Origin: Alitta virens
Taxonomy: Eukaryota; Annelida; Polychaeta; Phyllodocida; Nereididae
Reading direction: 5' to 3'
DNA: 64,000 nt
Assembly: GCA_932294295.1 (NCBI GenBank)
Contig: OW028573.1
Span: 66,441,829-66,505,828, forward strand
Part shown: in pieces, positions 36,259-47,500 of the stretch
Layout of the letters: the number at the start of each line of letters is the position of its first letter
How positions within the stretch are numbered: the first letter of the stretch is position 1
The notes under the pieces: generated by a model
Told to the model about the DNA's origin: nothing
The model's database searches: none
The model's input: the letters and a program-made list of their open reading frames with translations, nothing else
Position numbers and translations under genes: made by a program

Positions 36259-37083
36259 AGTCGTAACCTTTATTGGAAGGTACCTTCTTAGGCTCCATTC
36301 GCGATGTCCATCCTGAGGCTGATGATTGTCTTTTGTTTCTGAAAATTCTTAAGATTAAAATATATATGGACAATGTGATGTCCAAATGTTAGTTTTTGAC
36401 AACAGTTTTCCACTTATTCTCCATCCAAATAACCAGTAATAGTTTTAAAATTATTACTTAAGTATATTGGATTTCGATGATCTTGCCATCCTAACTACGA
36501 AATACTCTGACAGAATTTGTCAAGTATCTGTTGCTACATATCCAAGAACTCTTATTGCAAGAAAGTATATGCAATCTATGACAATATAAATGCATTCTGT
36601 GAGTAAACTAAAAAAGTATCTCAACAGCAATGAATCACTATTTGACAACATTGTGCAATGATAATTTTTCTATTATCAAGATAATATTATGAAACAAACC
36701 TGAGAAGTTTTAATTTGTACACATGTATTTTGAACATGCATGACCTGACCTCTTTTGTTTCAATATAATATTCATAATGCTTTGTCAGTGTTTGTCTTCA
36801 CTGTTAGTAGTATTCAACATGCTTATATGTTGTGGGGTCCAGCATAGTAACTTGATGTCATATCTCTATATTTGTCTGTAACTTAGAATATAAAAATAAA
36901 TGAGAAAACTGACCAATAGTTCATGTTTTGTGTTTTAATTTTTCAAGGGAATAATTCATGAAAGTCATAAAAAACAAGACAGGTGATGACACACTTGCCT
37001 TTGTATCACAGGATGAGCGCAATTATCTATACTGTCAAATGATACGTTGAAAAACAGATCGTGTTATGAACTTATGAGCACTG
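36259..37083. other. Convergent intergenic stretch
   Basis: Between the ends of the ARRDC gene (+) and the unknown gene (-). AATAAA at about 36896 (+) and ATTAAA on the minus strand near 36940 could be the poly(A) signals of the two converging genes. Confidence 0.35.
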
Positions 37084-38959
37084 CTATGTGTCGTCTGAAC
37101 CAGAACTGTCATAATCCAATGCAAGACGGTTTAAATTTGTAGATGTCGGTTTAAATGAAAGAGGAGCATCTTGCATTGCAGTGTTCACTTCTGCATAAAT
37201 CTTGGCATCATAGTCACTAGTCTGCCTCACAATGTATGAGGTACTGTCATCTTCATCTTTGCAGTCTGACAGTTCTGAGCATTTCTCCACATTTTCATTT
37301 GGTGTATACTGATGTTCAAAGTTCGATTGCAAAATAGGTAAGGAGAGTCTTTCTGTTTCACTGAGAGAAGCAACATCAGCAGAGCTAGCTTGTTGGTCAT
37401 TTGTCTCCGCTGAATTGTCTGTAAAAAACAAAACAAAATAAGGACGCTGCAAAAACACAGACAGATTTATATTATGCGAATAAAATTTTCTAACATAGAA
37501 TATAAACAGCAGTTTTGTAATATGCCATACTTTTGTTGAAAGGTTTAGAACCATATGTCGTTATTATCATTAAATAGCAATTTACCATTTTCGTGTTTCC
37601 TTTTTCTCTGGCAATAAGGTCTGTCTGTCCATGGAACTTCTGTACTTTTTGGGTTAATGCTATGGAGTTTCCTCACAAATGCTTTGTATTCTTTCTCCAA
37701 ACGTGCTATTTCTGTGTGGAACTCCTTAATTTTTCGTTCTGGGTAACATGAAACTTGTGATTGCTACAACAACAGAAATTTGTTTCAGTTTATTATATGA
37801 GTGTTTCGCATATATATGTGGCTTTTTTTTTCCAGCAGCTACTTATCATGTTTATCACATATGACACATGTCTTTCTTTTATTTTTCAAGTGAAATAGAC
37901 TGCCAGCCAATCTTTTACTACCATTTACCTTGAGATTGAAATTCAGATCCTTCTTTATACTGGGAAGCCACATCTTGATCTCATCAACAGTATTCAATTC
38001 AATCTGAAGAAAATAAAATTATGTATCGTGCAAAAGCAATTGAATCAGACTCTGCCATAGCCATGCAGTATATAGGTCTGGATCCTCTACCGATCTATGC
38101 AATTTACTAAATGTTTGTTATATGAGAAGCTCGAAGTTGAGAATGAAGTACTGGTGTAAAGCCTCAGCAGTTCAAGCAATAATTGAGCAGTGAGTATACG
38201 CAAGTAAATAACATATAATTGGAAATTTCAGATGTATAAGTGAATTCCTAAAAAGCTCTAAAATGTCGCTATTTAAAAAATGTATGCACTAAATTCCTCC
38301 ACAGCAATGGGGTAAGTATATATATATACAAACTGCTCAAGAAATTATTTCATGTTGTGATTGTTTGGAACACAAAAAGTAAGTTATTTTGAAATCTTTT
38401 AAAAATGGCCTTTTCTAAATTAATTCTCCCCAAAATAAAATTTTTTACATTTTTAAAGCTAGAGACATTTTTATTCACAAAGTTTTAATATTTACAATTT
38501 GATTTTATTGCATTATTTATTCTATTTTATCTTCAATTTGGCTTTTTTTATTTTTTTGAGCTGTAAAGCACATCTGAAGGTTCTTTCCATAGATTGCACT
38601 ATTGCAAATTAATTATTTACTATTTACAAGCTGAAAAGTCATTTGGGTACTAATAACAGCGACAATATTTTTTATACATTTTAACTTAGCCACACTAGTA
38701 GCAGCTACAGTGTATTTGCATGATAAAATTAATATATATATCCTTGCTCACTTACAAGTCTGGGTCGCTTAGGATTTCGGAGTCTCTCATCTGAAAGAAA
38801 ATGCAATACAATATGTTCACACAGTTCTGATTGATATGGAAATGTGTTATTTCAACTGAGGGACTGTAAGTTTGCATACCTTCTCTTTGTTTTTCCAAGA
38901 TTATTCTGTTCAATTTGGAGTAATTTTTCTCGTAATTGCGGGCCATTATAAAGGAGATG
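37084..38959 (-). CDS. Conserved-looking small nuclear-type protein, function unknown
   Basis: Five exons on the minus strand: 38959-38880 (ATG at 38946), 38790-38756, 38003-37929, 37763-37586, 37418-37084. All borders are GT-AG, phases agree, and the sum is 229 aa. The start MARNYEKNYSKLNR resembles the first residues of Isy1-type splicing factors, but the rest does not. A basic patch (RNPKRPRL) follows, then VDEIKMWLPSIKKDL, then a helical stretch with CYPERKIKEFHTEIARLEKE that could form a coiled coil. A second basic patch (QRKRKHEN) is next, and the tail is acidic and Ser-rich, ending DYDSSGSDDT. The two basic patches suggest nuclear localisation. The first exon begins with an acceptor, so a noncoding exon lies upstream (above 38960). 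I cannot name the family with confidence. Confidence 0.82.
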
Positions 38960-39204
38960 CTGAAAATAAATAAAAAGTTTGAATAAACTGATACGGAATC
39001 ATGCACAAAAGAATCATTGTTGCTCTCAGTACAATACTTTAAGACATGCTAATAATTGAAATGAGCTTCAACTGCTTGTGTAAGTTGTGTACATGTATAA
39101 TTTGGTATAGTCAGAGAAATCATCATTATTTATCTGATTTCCCTATGGTCGTTGTTGTTGTTTCTGAAAATAATCCAACTGGGATTAAAATTGCATGTTC
39201 CATA
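38960..39204. other. Upstream intron of the minus-strand gene
   Basis: No feature recognised. By orientation it is the intron between the coding exons and an unplaced 5' UTR exon. Confidence 0.35.
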
Positions 39205-39375
39205 TGCTTTTTCATTCATCTATCTTATATTATAGATCATGTATATACATCTATAGCCTATATGACTTACTTAATTGTATATATTAAATTTTATATAAAT
39301 TATGAAATATATACAATTAAGTAATTCATATAGGCTAGATGTATATATATAGTATAGAATAAGATAGATGGTTGA
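39205..39375. repeat. Fold-back (long inverted repeat)
   Basis: Arms of about 65-70 bases (about 39208-39275 and 39308-39372) are reverse complements with few mismatches. The core words are CCTATATGACTTACTTAATT on the left and AATTAAGTAATTCATATAGG on the right. The centre is about 30 bases of A/T. Confidence 0.85.
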
Positions 39376-39389
39376 GAAAGAATATAAAG

Positions 39390-39530
39390 CTGCAAATAGT
39401 ACTATTGGCCGTTTTGGTAGGTGGCCGTTTTATCCTTTGGCCGTCTTGGTATGGTGGCCGTTTTTGCGATTGGCCGTCCTGGTATATGGCCGTTTTATAT
39501 TTGGCCGTTTTGACCAGACCCCGGTATAGT
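39390..39530 (+). repeat. GGCCGTT repeat, transposon-end-like (copy 1)
   Basis: Six or seven GGCCGTTTT/GGCCGTCTTGG words at ~20-base spacing, ending GTTTTGACCAGACCCC. About 150 bases plus some flank are nearly identical to 43855-43985. Confidence 0.85.
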
Positions 39531-40834
39531 CTAGCATACATGATCATTTATCATGTTTATGGTTCGGCCTAACTTAGGGTTATAGGCTTAGTTTATTTAG
39601 CTCTTATTATATATTATATATATTTTTTTATAAATATATATGCTTTTATTGGCACAGTAATATCTTGGAGGAATTCTCTAATTCCTCCAAGGTAATATCA
39701 TACAATGATACATGATAATATTTGTCAAACAAAAATACAGATCTAAAAAAAACATGTATTAAGTCCGCTGCTCCTACTCACTATTCAATATACATGGTAT
39801 AAAAGTTAAAGCTATACATTATCAATAGATCTACACATCCATGGTCCCAGTTGCTAGAATAGCACGGTAATAACAGTCCTATTTGTCAAATCGCAGCTCT
39901 GCAGCAGCTCTGTGGCCAAATGTTGTTGAGTGTATAATGCAGGTGGCAGCAGCGTCGCACAAAATTGGCTTTCTTATTCGGATTGAACGAGTACGATATC
40001 CGCTGTTGCACATACGCGGGGCTGGCGTGGTTGAGGTTGTGTTCTTGCGGAATAGAAGCTTTTTGAATTCACCTTCCGATTGAGTGTGAAACTAGCGCAT
40101 ACTGCAATGGCAACAAACCAGGTATATCCATGAAACTCCATATTCTCAGTTCAGTATGAAGGCTGCAAAAGTGATAGTGTATGGAAATACAGATCGTTAC
40201 ACTGACACACAAAACAAAAATGGAAAACATTGTAGTTGGTATTTACTGTAAACTGTAGTTGTAAAGAAACTTGAAGTTGAGGATGAAATACTTCCTGCTA
40301 GATTGCTCCCTATACATCCCTGAAAGAATATAGCTTAAATGTTGTTAAACCATTAGTGCCATATTATGAAACCCTAACTCTTTAACTGCCAAATTCATTG
40401 CAATATGGTCCCTAAATGTGCCAGAGGCAACAAGAGCCCTTTGCAAATTTGTCTATAAATGTTCAGCAAAAAGAATGAAATAAAAAGTAAATCAAATCAT
40501 GATAGAATAGCAGCCAAGTGTCAGAGAGAGCATACGTGGGACAGGGTGTCCCTTGTTGGAGTGTCTAGCGCAAGGGACGAGAACATTGTCAAGGTGTCCC
40601 CCATGTGGAAGACCATCAGTGATCCTCCAACAATGATTCCAGAGGCCTGATGTAAATGATGATCTTTAGATGTCGGTTACTGAAATCCAATATTAAGTGC
40701 TATCCACTGTGATTAAGTAGTGCCAGAAGTAGATATAGTTAGTGTATTTCAAATATATTATCTAACTTTCTGTTTTCTGTATTGTGTATTATTGTATGTA
40801 CTTGATATATGACAAATGGATCAATACTGAGGAG
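39531..40834. other. Spacer, possible upstream exon region
   Basis: Mostly AT-rich. 39890-40100 is richer in CpG (GCAGCGTCGCAC, ACGCGGGGCTGGCG) than its surroundings and could hold a promoter or the 5' UTR exon of the minus-strand gene. No coding evidence. Confidence 0.3.
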
Positions 40835-40960
40835 TAGAGTCAAAATGGCCAACGACCGTAACGGTCACTCCCCGTGACGGCCAACTAGTCAAAATGGCCA
40901 ACCCCATAACGGCCAATCGACCAAAACGGCCAATTATCAGGACGGCCAACTCAATATTTT
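40835..40960 (-). repeat. GGCCGTT repeat in inverted orientation (copy 2)
   Basis: AAAACGGCCA-type words, the reverse complement of those at 39390 and 43855, beginning GTCAAAATGGCCAAC. With the 43855 copy it could form the inverted ends of a ~3.15-kb element. Confidence 0.8.
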
Positions 40961-41189
40961 TTTTATTATTCATATAAATATATATATATATTCTGTTGAG
41001 TTGTAGTTAGCAAATTATCATATTTATTGGCGCACAGCGCCAATTCTTAAGTTTGTCTTCGGAGGTGTTTACGCGTAATGCTTCCGGTTTGCCGTTTTCC
41101 GAGTGGCAAATTTGAACTAACATGTTAATCCAATGGGGCCAGTTCGGGTTTATGTTCAAGCGTGTATATAGCATACTTCTACACGTCGT

Positions 41190-41580
41190 AGCGCCTTGTC
41201 ACATTGTCCGTCTTTAGTAAACTGCCTTTGGAGTGTTTTGCACTCATGTTATGTTTTATGTGTTCCATACATTTCTTGAAATCGTTGTTTGTCGACTACG
41301 CTGCTTCCTCGGCTGTTTCCGGTCACAAGATGGCGAACTCCGACGGAAATGACCGAAGTGCGTTGTACAGCTTCATGCATGTTCGGGCGAGAGGCCCCAG
41401 GCGGGGAATTCTTGCGGTGTCTTACCTTTTATTGTTCTTTTAATTTTGAAAACCCACCGGGGGCCTTTTTCCTTACTTTAATGTATTCACGCATGCGCAG
41501 TGACGTGTCTAAATGGCTATGTAGGTCAACGCTCACGTTGGTGTTGTCAGGCAAGTTAAAGGTATGTTTTCAGTAGAACT
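41190..41580. promoter_or_regulatory. CpG-rich segment with NRF1-like site, candidate promoter
   Basis: CpG density rises here against AT-rich flanks. It includes ACGCATGCGCAG (41489-41500), close to the NRF1 palindrome, and AAGATGGCG (41328-41336), a YY1-like core. GTF2F1 lacks its start exon in the sequence next to exon 44598, so this could be its promoter about 3 kb upstream. A transposon-internal origin is equally possible. Weak evidence. Confidence 0.3.
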
Positions 41581-41599
41581 TTGCAGTTTCGACACTGTC

Positions 41600-42130
41600 T
41601 GGATACCGTTTCTGTTTAGAAGTGAATTCTGTGACGTTCTGGCGTTCATTTAATGTATAATTTGTGAAGATTGATCCATTTTTGACCAAGTTATGCGGTC
41701 CGGGCGTGGTGGTTAGCGAACGTTCGCTTTGATAATGTCAGCTGCTAATATATCCGATGAAATTGCCACATAACACCGCAAATTTTGCACTTTCGACAGG
41801 GAGTGCATACCGTTTTTGTTCAGAAAGGTATTCGATGAAGTTATGCACTCTGGTCGTTGTGGTTGGCGAACGTTCGCTTTGATAATGTCAGCTGTCAAAT
41901 GGTACGGACATCGAACATGTATACAACCAGCCTCCAGCCGCCTTTGTTGCACATCTTATGTGCTCTAGTTTAATGTTTATTTTGTGAATTTTGCTCAACT
42001 TTTGACGAAGTTATGCGCTCCTATCGTCGTGGTTAGCAAACGTTCGCTTTGATAATGTCAGCTGTCAAATGGTACACATAGTCACATACTGTGGCCATTT
42101 GCACATTTCTATGTGCTCTAGTTTCCCTTA
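41600..42130. repeat. ~155-bp tandem repeat with GCGAACGTTCGC palindrome
   Basis: Three units share TTATGCRCTC, GTGGTTRGCGAACGTTCGCTT and GATAATGTCAGCTG, at about 41690-41745, 41845-41905 and 42010-42072. The second and third also share GTCAAATGGTAC. The first two units share TTTCGACA and GCATACCGTTTTTGT-type words. Confidence 0.8.
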
Positions 42131-42232
42131 TTATTACGTGCTTTCTTGGGATTATTCTATTTCCAAATATTTTGATATGATCATGTCCCAAAGCTTCCTT
42201 CCCAAGATTACAATTAGGCCATTAGATTTTCT

Positions 42233-42540
42233 AATACACTAGCAAGTCTCATTGATAATTTACGCTGCAAATTCTCAAGCAACTATTGCAACACCACATT
42301 GTGGGTTCTAACAAATAAAATTTCTGATCATCAATACTACATCACTATTGATATCCATGTAAGAATAATTAAAAAACCTCATAAAATCAAGATAGTTAAA
42401 TACAGCCAACAGGCCATAGACAATTTTAAACATGAATTGGAAACACAGGATATCATTACAAAAATAAATAGCTCAATAAAAATAACCCAAATGATAATTA
42501 TACAATACTAAACAACATAATCACAGCAGCTAGGGGGAAA
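42233..42540 (+). pseudogene. CR1/Jockey-like LINE: end of endonuclease and linker
   Basis: One frame reads SLIDNLRCKFSSNYCNTT then LTNKISDHQYYITIDIH and a Lys-rich linker. 'IDN...SDH' is the end of the AP-type endonuclease of non-LTR elements, with the catalytic S-D-H. The fragment then jumps to a C-terminal part, so the RT is missing. Confidence 0.75.
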
Positions 42541-42559
42541 TACCAGTTTAAGAAAGATA

Positions 42560-43080
42560 TTAAACTATGTGGAATAGATGTATAAGAAGATTGTTAGCAT
42601 TACCAGTCACTACTCATAGAAGTTGTTGCCTTTACTTAATAATACGTGTAGTGCCATAGAGCAAATTTATTGTAGATCTGTCAAATTAGTGCAAACCATG
42701 TTGAAATCTGACAATGTAAAAGTGTATTATATTGCCAAAAGGTTTTCTAAGTACTCCAACAGTATTATTGGTGCTAACCTAAATGTTATAGCGAAAGCCT
42801 CAGACTGTGATGTAAGAAATTTACTATTTATGAGTATACCCAGGTTGACAAATGTTTTAAAAGTCAATAATGAAGATAGTGCACCAGTGGCTTATCAAAT
42901 CATGGAATTAAAAGGTGCAATAGATGGTGATTTTAATATTGATGGTTTTAATCAGCAAGAGCTATTAGACATGTACAATTTTATTTGCTGTAATTGATGT
43001 TAAGTAGACATAGGCTCAGGCCTGTCTATTACTGTTTTTACAAATTTCACCAATGTATTTTAATGTTGTGTGTGAATAAA
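42560..43080 (+). pseudogene. CR1/Jockey-like LINE: ORF2 C-terminus and 3' end
   Basis: WNRCIRRLLALPVTTHRS then, after a frameshift near 42625, a 124-aa ORF to the stop at 42997. This order (W-x-x-x-x-R-x-L-x-x-L-P-x-x-T-H) is the post-RT region of CR1/Jockey-type elements. An AATAAA follows at about 43075. It probably belongs to the same element as 42233-42540, with an internal deletion joining the two. Confidence 0.65.
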
Positions 43081-43082
43081 AA

Positions 43083-43378
43083 AAATTTAAAAATATACCC
43101 GGGAAACAATCAAAGATATAATAAACCAAAATAATGATAAACAAAAGTATCCAAAAGAATTTAATTTAGAAGGCACAATGACCTCTAATCACAACATAAT
43201 AGCAAATTAGTTCAATCAGTTTTTCAATAAAATTGGCCCAAAACTAGCTGCAACCATAATGCAACCCGAAAATACTAACTTTAAACAATATCTAGGTAAC
43301 CCAACAGAAGTTAGTTTCCAATTTGAAAAAGTCTCAGAACTGCAAGTTGCAGAGACAATAGATAAATTGCCTCCATAT
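43083..43378 (+). pseudogene. CR1/Jockey-like LINE: pre-RT linker fragment
   Basis: Reads ETIKDIINQNNDKQKYPKEF, then FNQFFNKIGPKLAATI and VSELQVAETIDKLPP, with one in-frame stop. This is the segment just before the RT domain, followed directly by a TA repeat. It lies after the C-terminus at 42560-43000, so the pieces are out of order. Confidence 0.75.
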
Positions 43379-43854
43379 ATATATATATATCAATTGATTA
43401 CATCAGCAGTGTAGTGCTGGTTTTATGTTAGATATGTAATAGCAATCAGCCGTGACTGTTATGTCAATTGCTATTAACATTTTGAATGATGAAAGAATGG
43501 GGTAAATAATGATTTTTCATCATTGATCACATTGAAACTCTGAGTTTCAACTGATTCCTGTTTATTATGCATATTGAAGAGGGAGATTGTACAACTACGA
43601 CAAAATATTAATAATTTATATAAAATTAAATAAATATCTAAAATTAATACTGTAAACTTCATATACAATTGTAATTCATATACAGCCTGCACATTTTCAA
43701 ATGAAACCAGTCACATTTATATGGAGAATACTTCTTTTTGGTAGAAAATATGACATTTATTTATAATTTAATATATAGACTAGATGTATATATACAGGTT
43801 AGAAGAAGATAGATAAATAAGAAAGCATATATCCTACAAAAAAGCTGCAAATAG

Positions 43855-43985
43855 TACAATTGGCCGTTTTGGTAGGTGGTCGTTTTATCCTTTGGCCGTC
43901 TTGGTATGGTGGCCGTTTTTGCGATTGGCTGTCCTGGTATGTTGGCCGTTAAGAATTTGGTCGTTTTGACCAGACCCCAATACTG
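43855..43985 (+). repeat. GGCCGTT repeat (copy 3)
   Basis: Same arrangement as 39390-39530, ending GTTTTGACCAGACCCC. The flank (TAGATGTATATATA, AGATAGATAAA) also matches the right arm of the fold-back at 39305-39372. Confidence 0.85.
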
Positions 43986-44074
43986 ACTCTCTACAGTCAA
44001 TAAAATTTATCTAAGTATCTATCTATCTATCTACATATCACTTGTGCAGCCTTCATAGTATCATACCAGTTGGT

Positions 44075-44140
44075 TTGTTCAATGACCACTGAAATAATTT
44101 ACTAGACTTGTTCAATGACCACTGAAATAATTTACTAGAC
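44075..44140. repeat. 33-bp tandem duplication
   Basis: Two exact adjacent copies of a 33-base unit beginning TTGTTCAATGACCACTG. Confidence 0.95.
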
Positions 44141-44597
44141 ATCTGCATGCTTTGGTTACATGCGAAATACCCTTTTTAGAATTCCTTGAGGCTTAAGCAA
44201 TATTCAATGTCAGAACAGTGTTGTGCTAGGCTTCCGCTAAACGTTCGCCATGGTCCTCTTGGCGAAATTTATGTAACTGTGGCTAAATTAAATGCTTGAC
44301 ATTGCTTGTGGCGAAAATATGTCGAACTTAGTGGCGAAAATGCCTATGAGCCAAGCAATCTGATTGGTCCTCAGAATGGTGTCATCATTGTATTATGAAA
44401 GCTGCTTCAAATTATGCTGGCTAAACTGTCTCTGTTGTGGCTTAAAAAAATTGAACTGCTTTAGCCACAGTGGCTAAGGCTGGAATTTATTTAGAGGAAG
44501 CCTAGTTGTGGGCAGTTTGCATCTTTAATTCTTTATGCCATAGAAAACTTTGCATCGGTAAAAATAACCTGATGTCATATTATTATTTTTCATTTAG
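44141..44597. other. Region upstream of the first placed GTF2F1 exon
   Basis: No start-codon exon in the correct phase was found here. The sequence up to the acceptor CATTTAG (44591-44597) is probably intron. Confidence 0.4.
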
Positions 44598-47500
44598 GGG
44601 GCATCTTCTTCCAGTGGAGACAGTGGAGGAGGCAGACCACCTCAGGAATATACTGTCCGGGTTCCAAAGTAAGTTTACTACTAAATAGGTTTTTAGTTGT
44701 TAATAATGTATTTGATACGATGCTTGTTTATTCACCAGGTCATGTAAAAATGAACATTAATATCATTACAGTGCCAGCAATAAGAAGTATATGGTGATGA
44801 AGTTCAACCAAAATTCTGCGGTTGATTTTACCAAATGTGGAACGGTAGGTAATTGCCATATGGAGTGGGGCTAATCTGAAGCTCTTGTTATTATGCTGCA
44901 ACATGTATCATTACATGACGTCTTAGCTCTTTTCTTCATTCCACAGGCGACATTAGTACGTGAAAATAATTTGAAAGAATACAAACTGTCACACGACTTG
45001 GACCAGCTGCCAAAATTTGGTGCTGGGAGTGAATATGGTCGAGATATGAGGGAAGAAGCTCGACGTAAAAAGTATGGCATCATGGTTAAGAAGTACAATC
45101 CAAACGACCAGCCTTGGCATCTGAAATCTGGAAAAGGGAAAGAGGGGAAAAAGTAAGGTGTCTGAATGCGGTCAAATTTATGAAATGAAAATAGTATTGG
45201 TAATATCCGGATTTGTTACATTCGGTGCTGTATTATGTTTTGTTCCATAGGTACAAAGGTGTGAGGGAAGGAGGGATTTCAGAAAACGCATCATATTATA
45301 TATTCACACAATGTGCTGATGGGGCTTTTGAAGCTTTTCCTGTGGAGGAATGGTATAACTTCACACCAATGATAAGGTACAAATGTTTGAATGCCGAAGA
45401 AGCAGAGGAAGAATTCAGCAGGTAATTCGTTGTTAGTTATACATGTAAAATGTATATTGTTCTTTGTCCAAATCATGCTTGAGATTTATGGATCTATGTG
45501 GGTGGTTCAATAGGTGTGTTTCATCATTTGCAGGAGAGATAAAATCTTGAATCACTTCACAATTATGACCAAGAAAAGATTGAAAAACGATGCAGAAGAT
45601 GCAGATGATGAAGAGGAAAAGCAGACAAAAGGCAAAGGGAAAGCCAAGTCAAAATCAAAGAAAGATTTTGTAAGTGGTCTGCTCAAATAATTTTTTGATA
45701 ACATTTTAGAATTATTGGTTCAGTTAGAATAGAACAATGAAATTAAGAGAGGAGACTCGGTTAGTGATTTAGTGAAGAAATCAAAGGTTATATATTGTGT
45801 ATCAATTGTACTTAAATATTCTGTTGATCTGACTTTCAGCTATTAACAGAACTTGATGAGTGGGCACAGATAACGGATGAAGACAGTGATAATGATGATG
45901 ATGGGGATGGAGATGGCAGTGACAGTGGTAAGCAATAATGGATTTTCACAGAAACTTCTCAATATTTCTACTAGGTGGCTACGACAGAATACTGCACTTC
46001 TATTGGCTGCAAAAGTTCCCACCCTTGACTGTGATTGGCTGAAGCAAGTGAATCCTAGCAGCAGTATTTTTAGTGCATTTTAATGTATTTTTGACATCTT
46101 ATCATTCAATTGATATTCGTTATTTCCATGAGAAAATTATATTTATTGAATAAGTTATGATCTTTTACTGAAAATCAAAATGTGTAATAAGAATAGAAGA
46201 AGGACTTATCACTTGGTGAATTCAGGACTCCCCGGTAAAAAGACTCTATTATTTTACCTGTGAATTGGTTGGTATTCCAGAAAAACCCAAAAAGAAGAAG
46301 GAAGAAAAAAAAACCAAAAAACAGAAAGGCAAGAAGAGCGAGAAAAAGCGGAACTCTGATGATGAAGCCTTGGAAGACAGTGACAGTGTAGATGAGGGTC
46401 AAGAAGTTGACTACATGACGGACACAGACAGGTACACTTCATAGCTAATCTCCAAATTACATTTACAAGTAAATAAATCACATTGTCATTTGATGTTCCT
46501 GATATCAATCAATTTCAGTGAGGATGAAAACATGTACGCAGACACAGCTAAAATCAAGTCAAACAAATATGAGGAGAAAGGTGTGGATCAAGAAGAAAAT
46601 TCTGAAGAAGAGGAGGAAGAAGCAGAAGAAGAAAAGAAGGAAGAAGAACAGGAAGATGAGGAAGGAAAGGAAAAAGAAAAGAAAGGTACAATGGATATTA
46701 CATTGTATATGATTATGATGTGCAGTCAAACCTGCCTTAATGACCACCTGTATAGAAGGGTCGCCAGTTGTAAACGACCATTATGTTCTAATTCCCCTGG
46801 ACTAAAAATCATTGTTTTACACCAATACCCGTGGGTCACCACTTAATGCAGGTTTGACTGTATTACTAGGTAGATCAAACTGAAAATTGTTGCTGTTCTC
46901 AAAAACAATACATATTCTGTTTAATCAATAATGAAGAACCACCTGACGCCATGTGGCATATTTGGCAAGTGCAATATATATGGTGAATTATCTATATTTA
47001 TATCATTTATAATCGGAATTTTATGAGCATGTGGCTAGAAATTATTGTACTGGTTCAAATTCGTATTATTCTGGTAAACAAGCAGTTATTTGCTTTTTTC
47101 TTTCAGAATCTGCAAGTGAAAGCAGTGGCTCTGATTCAGACTCAGATCCGGAGAAGGATGTCTCACAGTTTAGTTCAGCCTTATTCATGCAGGTCTGTTT
47201 TATGTAACTATTTTCAAGCACCAAGAATCGGAATTTCTCGTATTACATGTGTAATGTTTTATTCTGATGTCTCTTATGATTTCTTACTGTCCAGTTTCAA
47301 ATTTTGGATTTATATTTTTAACATTGTAACAGTGTTTGTATGTAGACACATGTATTCTTTATAGGCTGGTTCAAAGAAAAGCAAGAAATCGGGAGATTCA
47401 AGCAAGTCGAACAGCCGCTCTGCAACTCCAACTTCTCAAGTTGAAGGTGAAGGCAATGAGAAAGGTACTTTGACTCTTATAAATATTAAAATCTGTGTCA

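Noticed and set aside
39390..39530. CRISPR-like regular repeat array (also 61359-61442 and 62579-62935)
   Set aside because: The genome is eukaryotic, spacers are not unique, and there are no cas genes. These are transposon-related tandem repeats.
41204..41576. Two overlapping ORFs with MANSDGND-type start as a host gene exon
   Set aside because: No domain, no supported donor site in phase with the first GTF2F1 exon. Kept only as a possible promoter region.
44506..44688. ORF beginning at 44506 as the true GTF2F1 first exon
   Set aside because: It runs through the first exon in a different frame from the RAP74 protein, so it cannot be its start.
46518..46747. Lys/Arg-rich + ORF and Phe-rich - ORF
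   Set aside because: Other-frame shadows of the Glu/Lys-rich exon 8 of GTF2F1.
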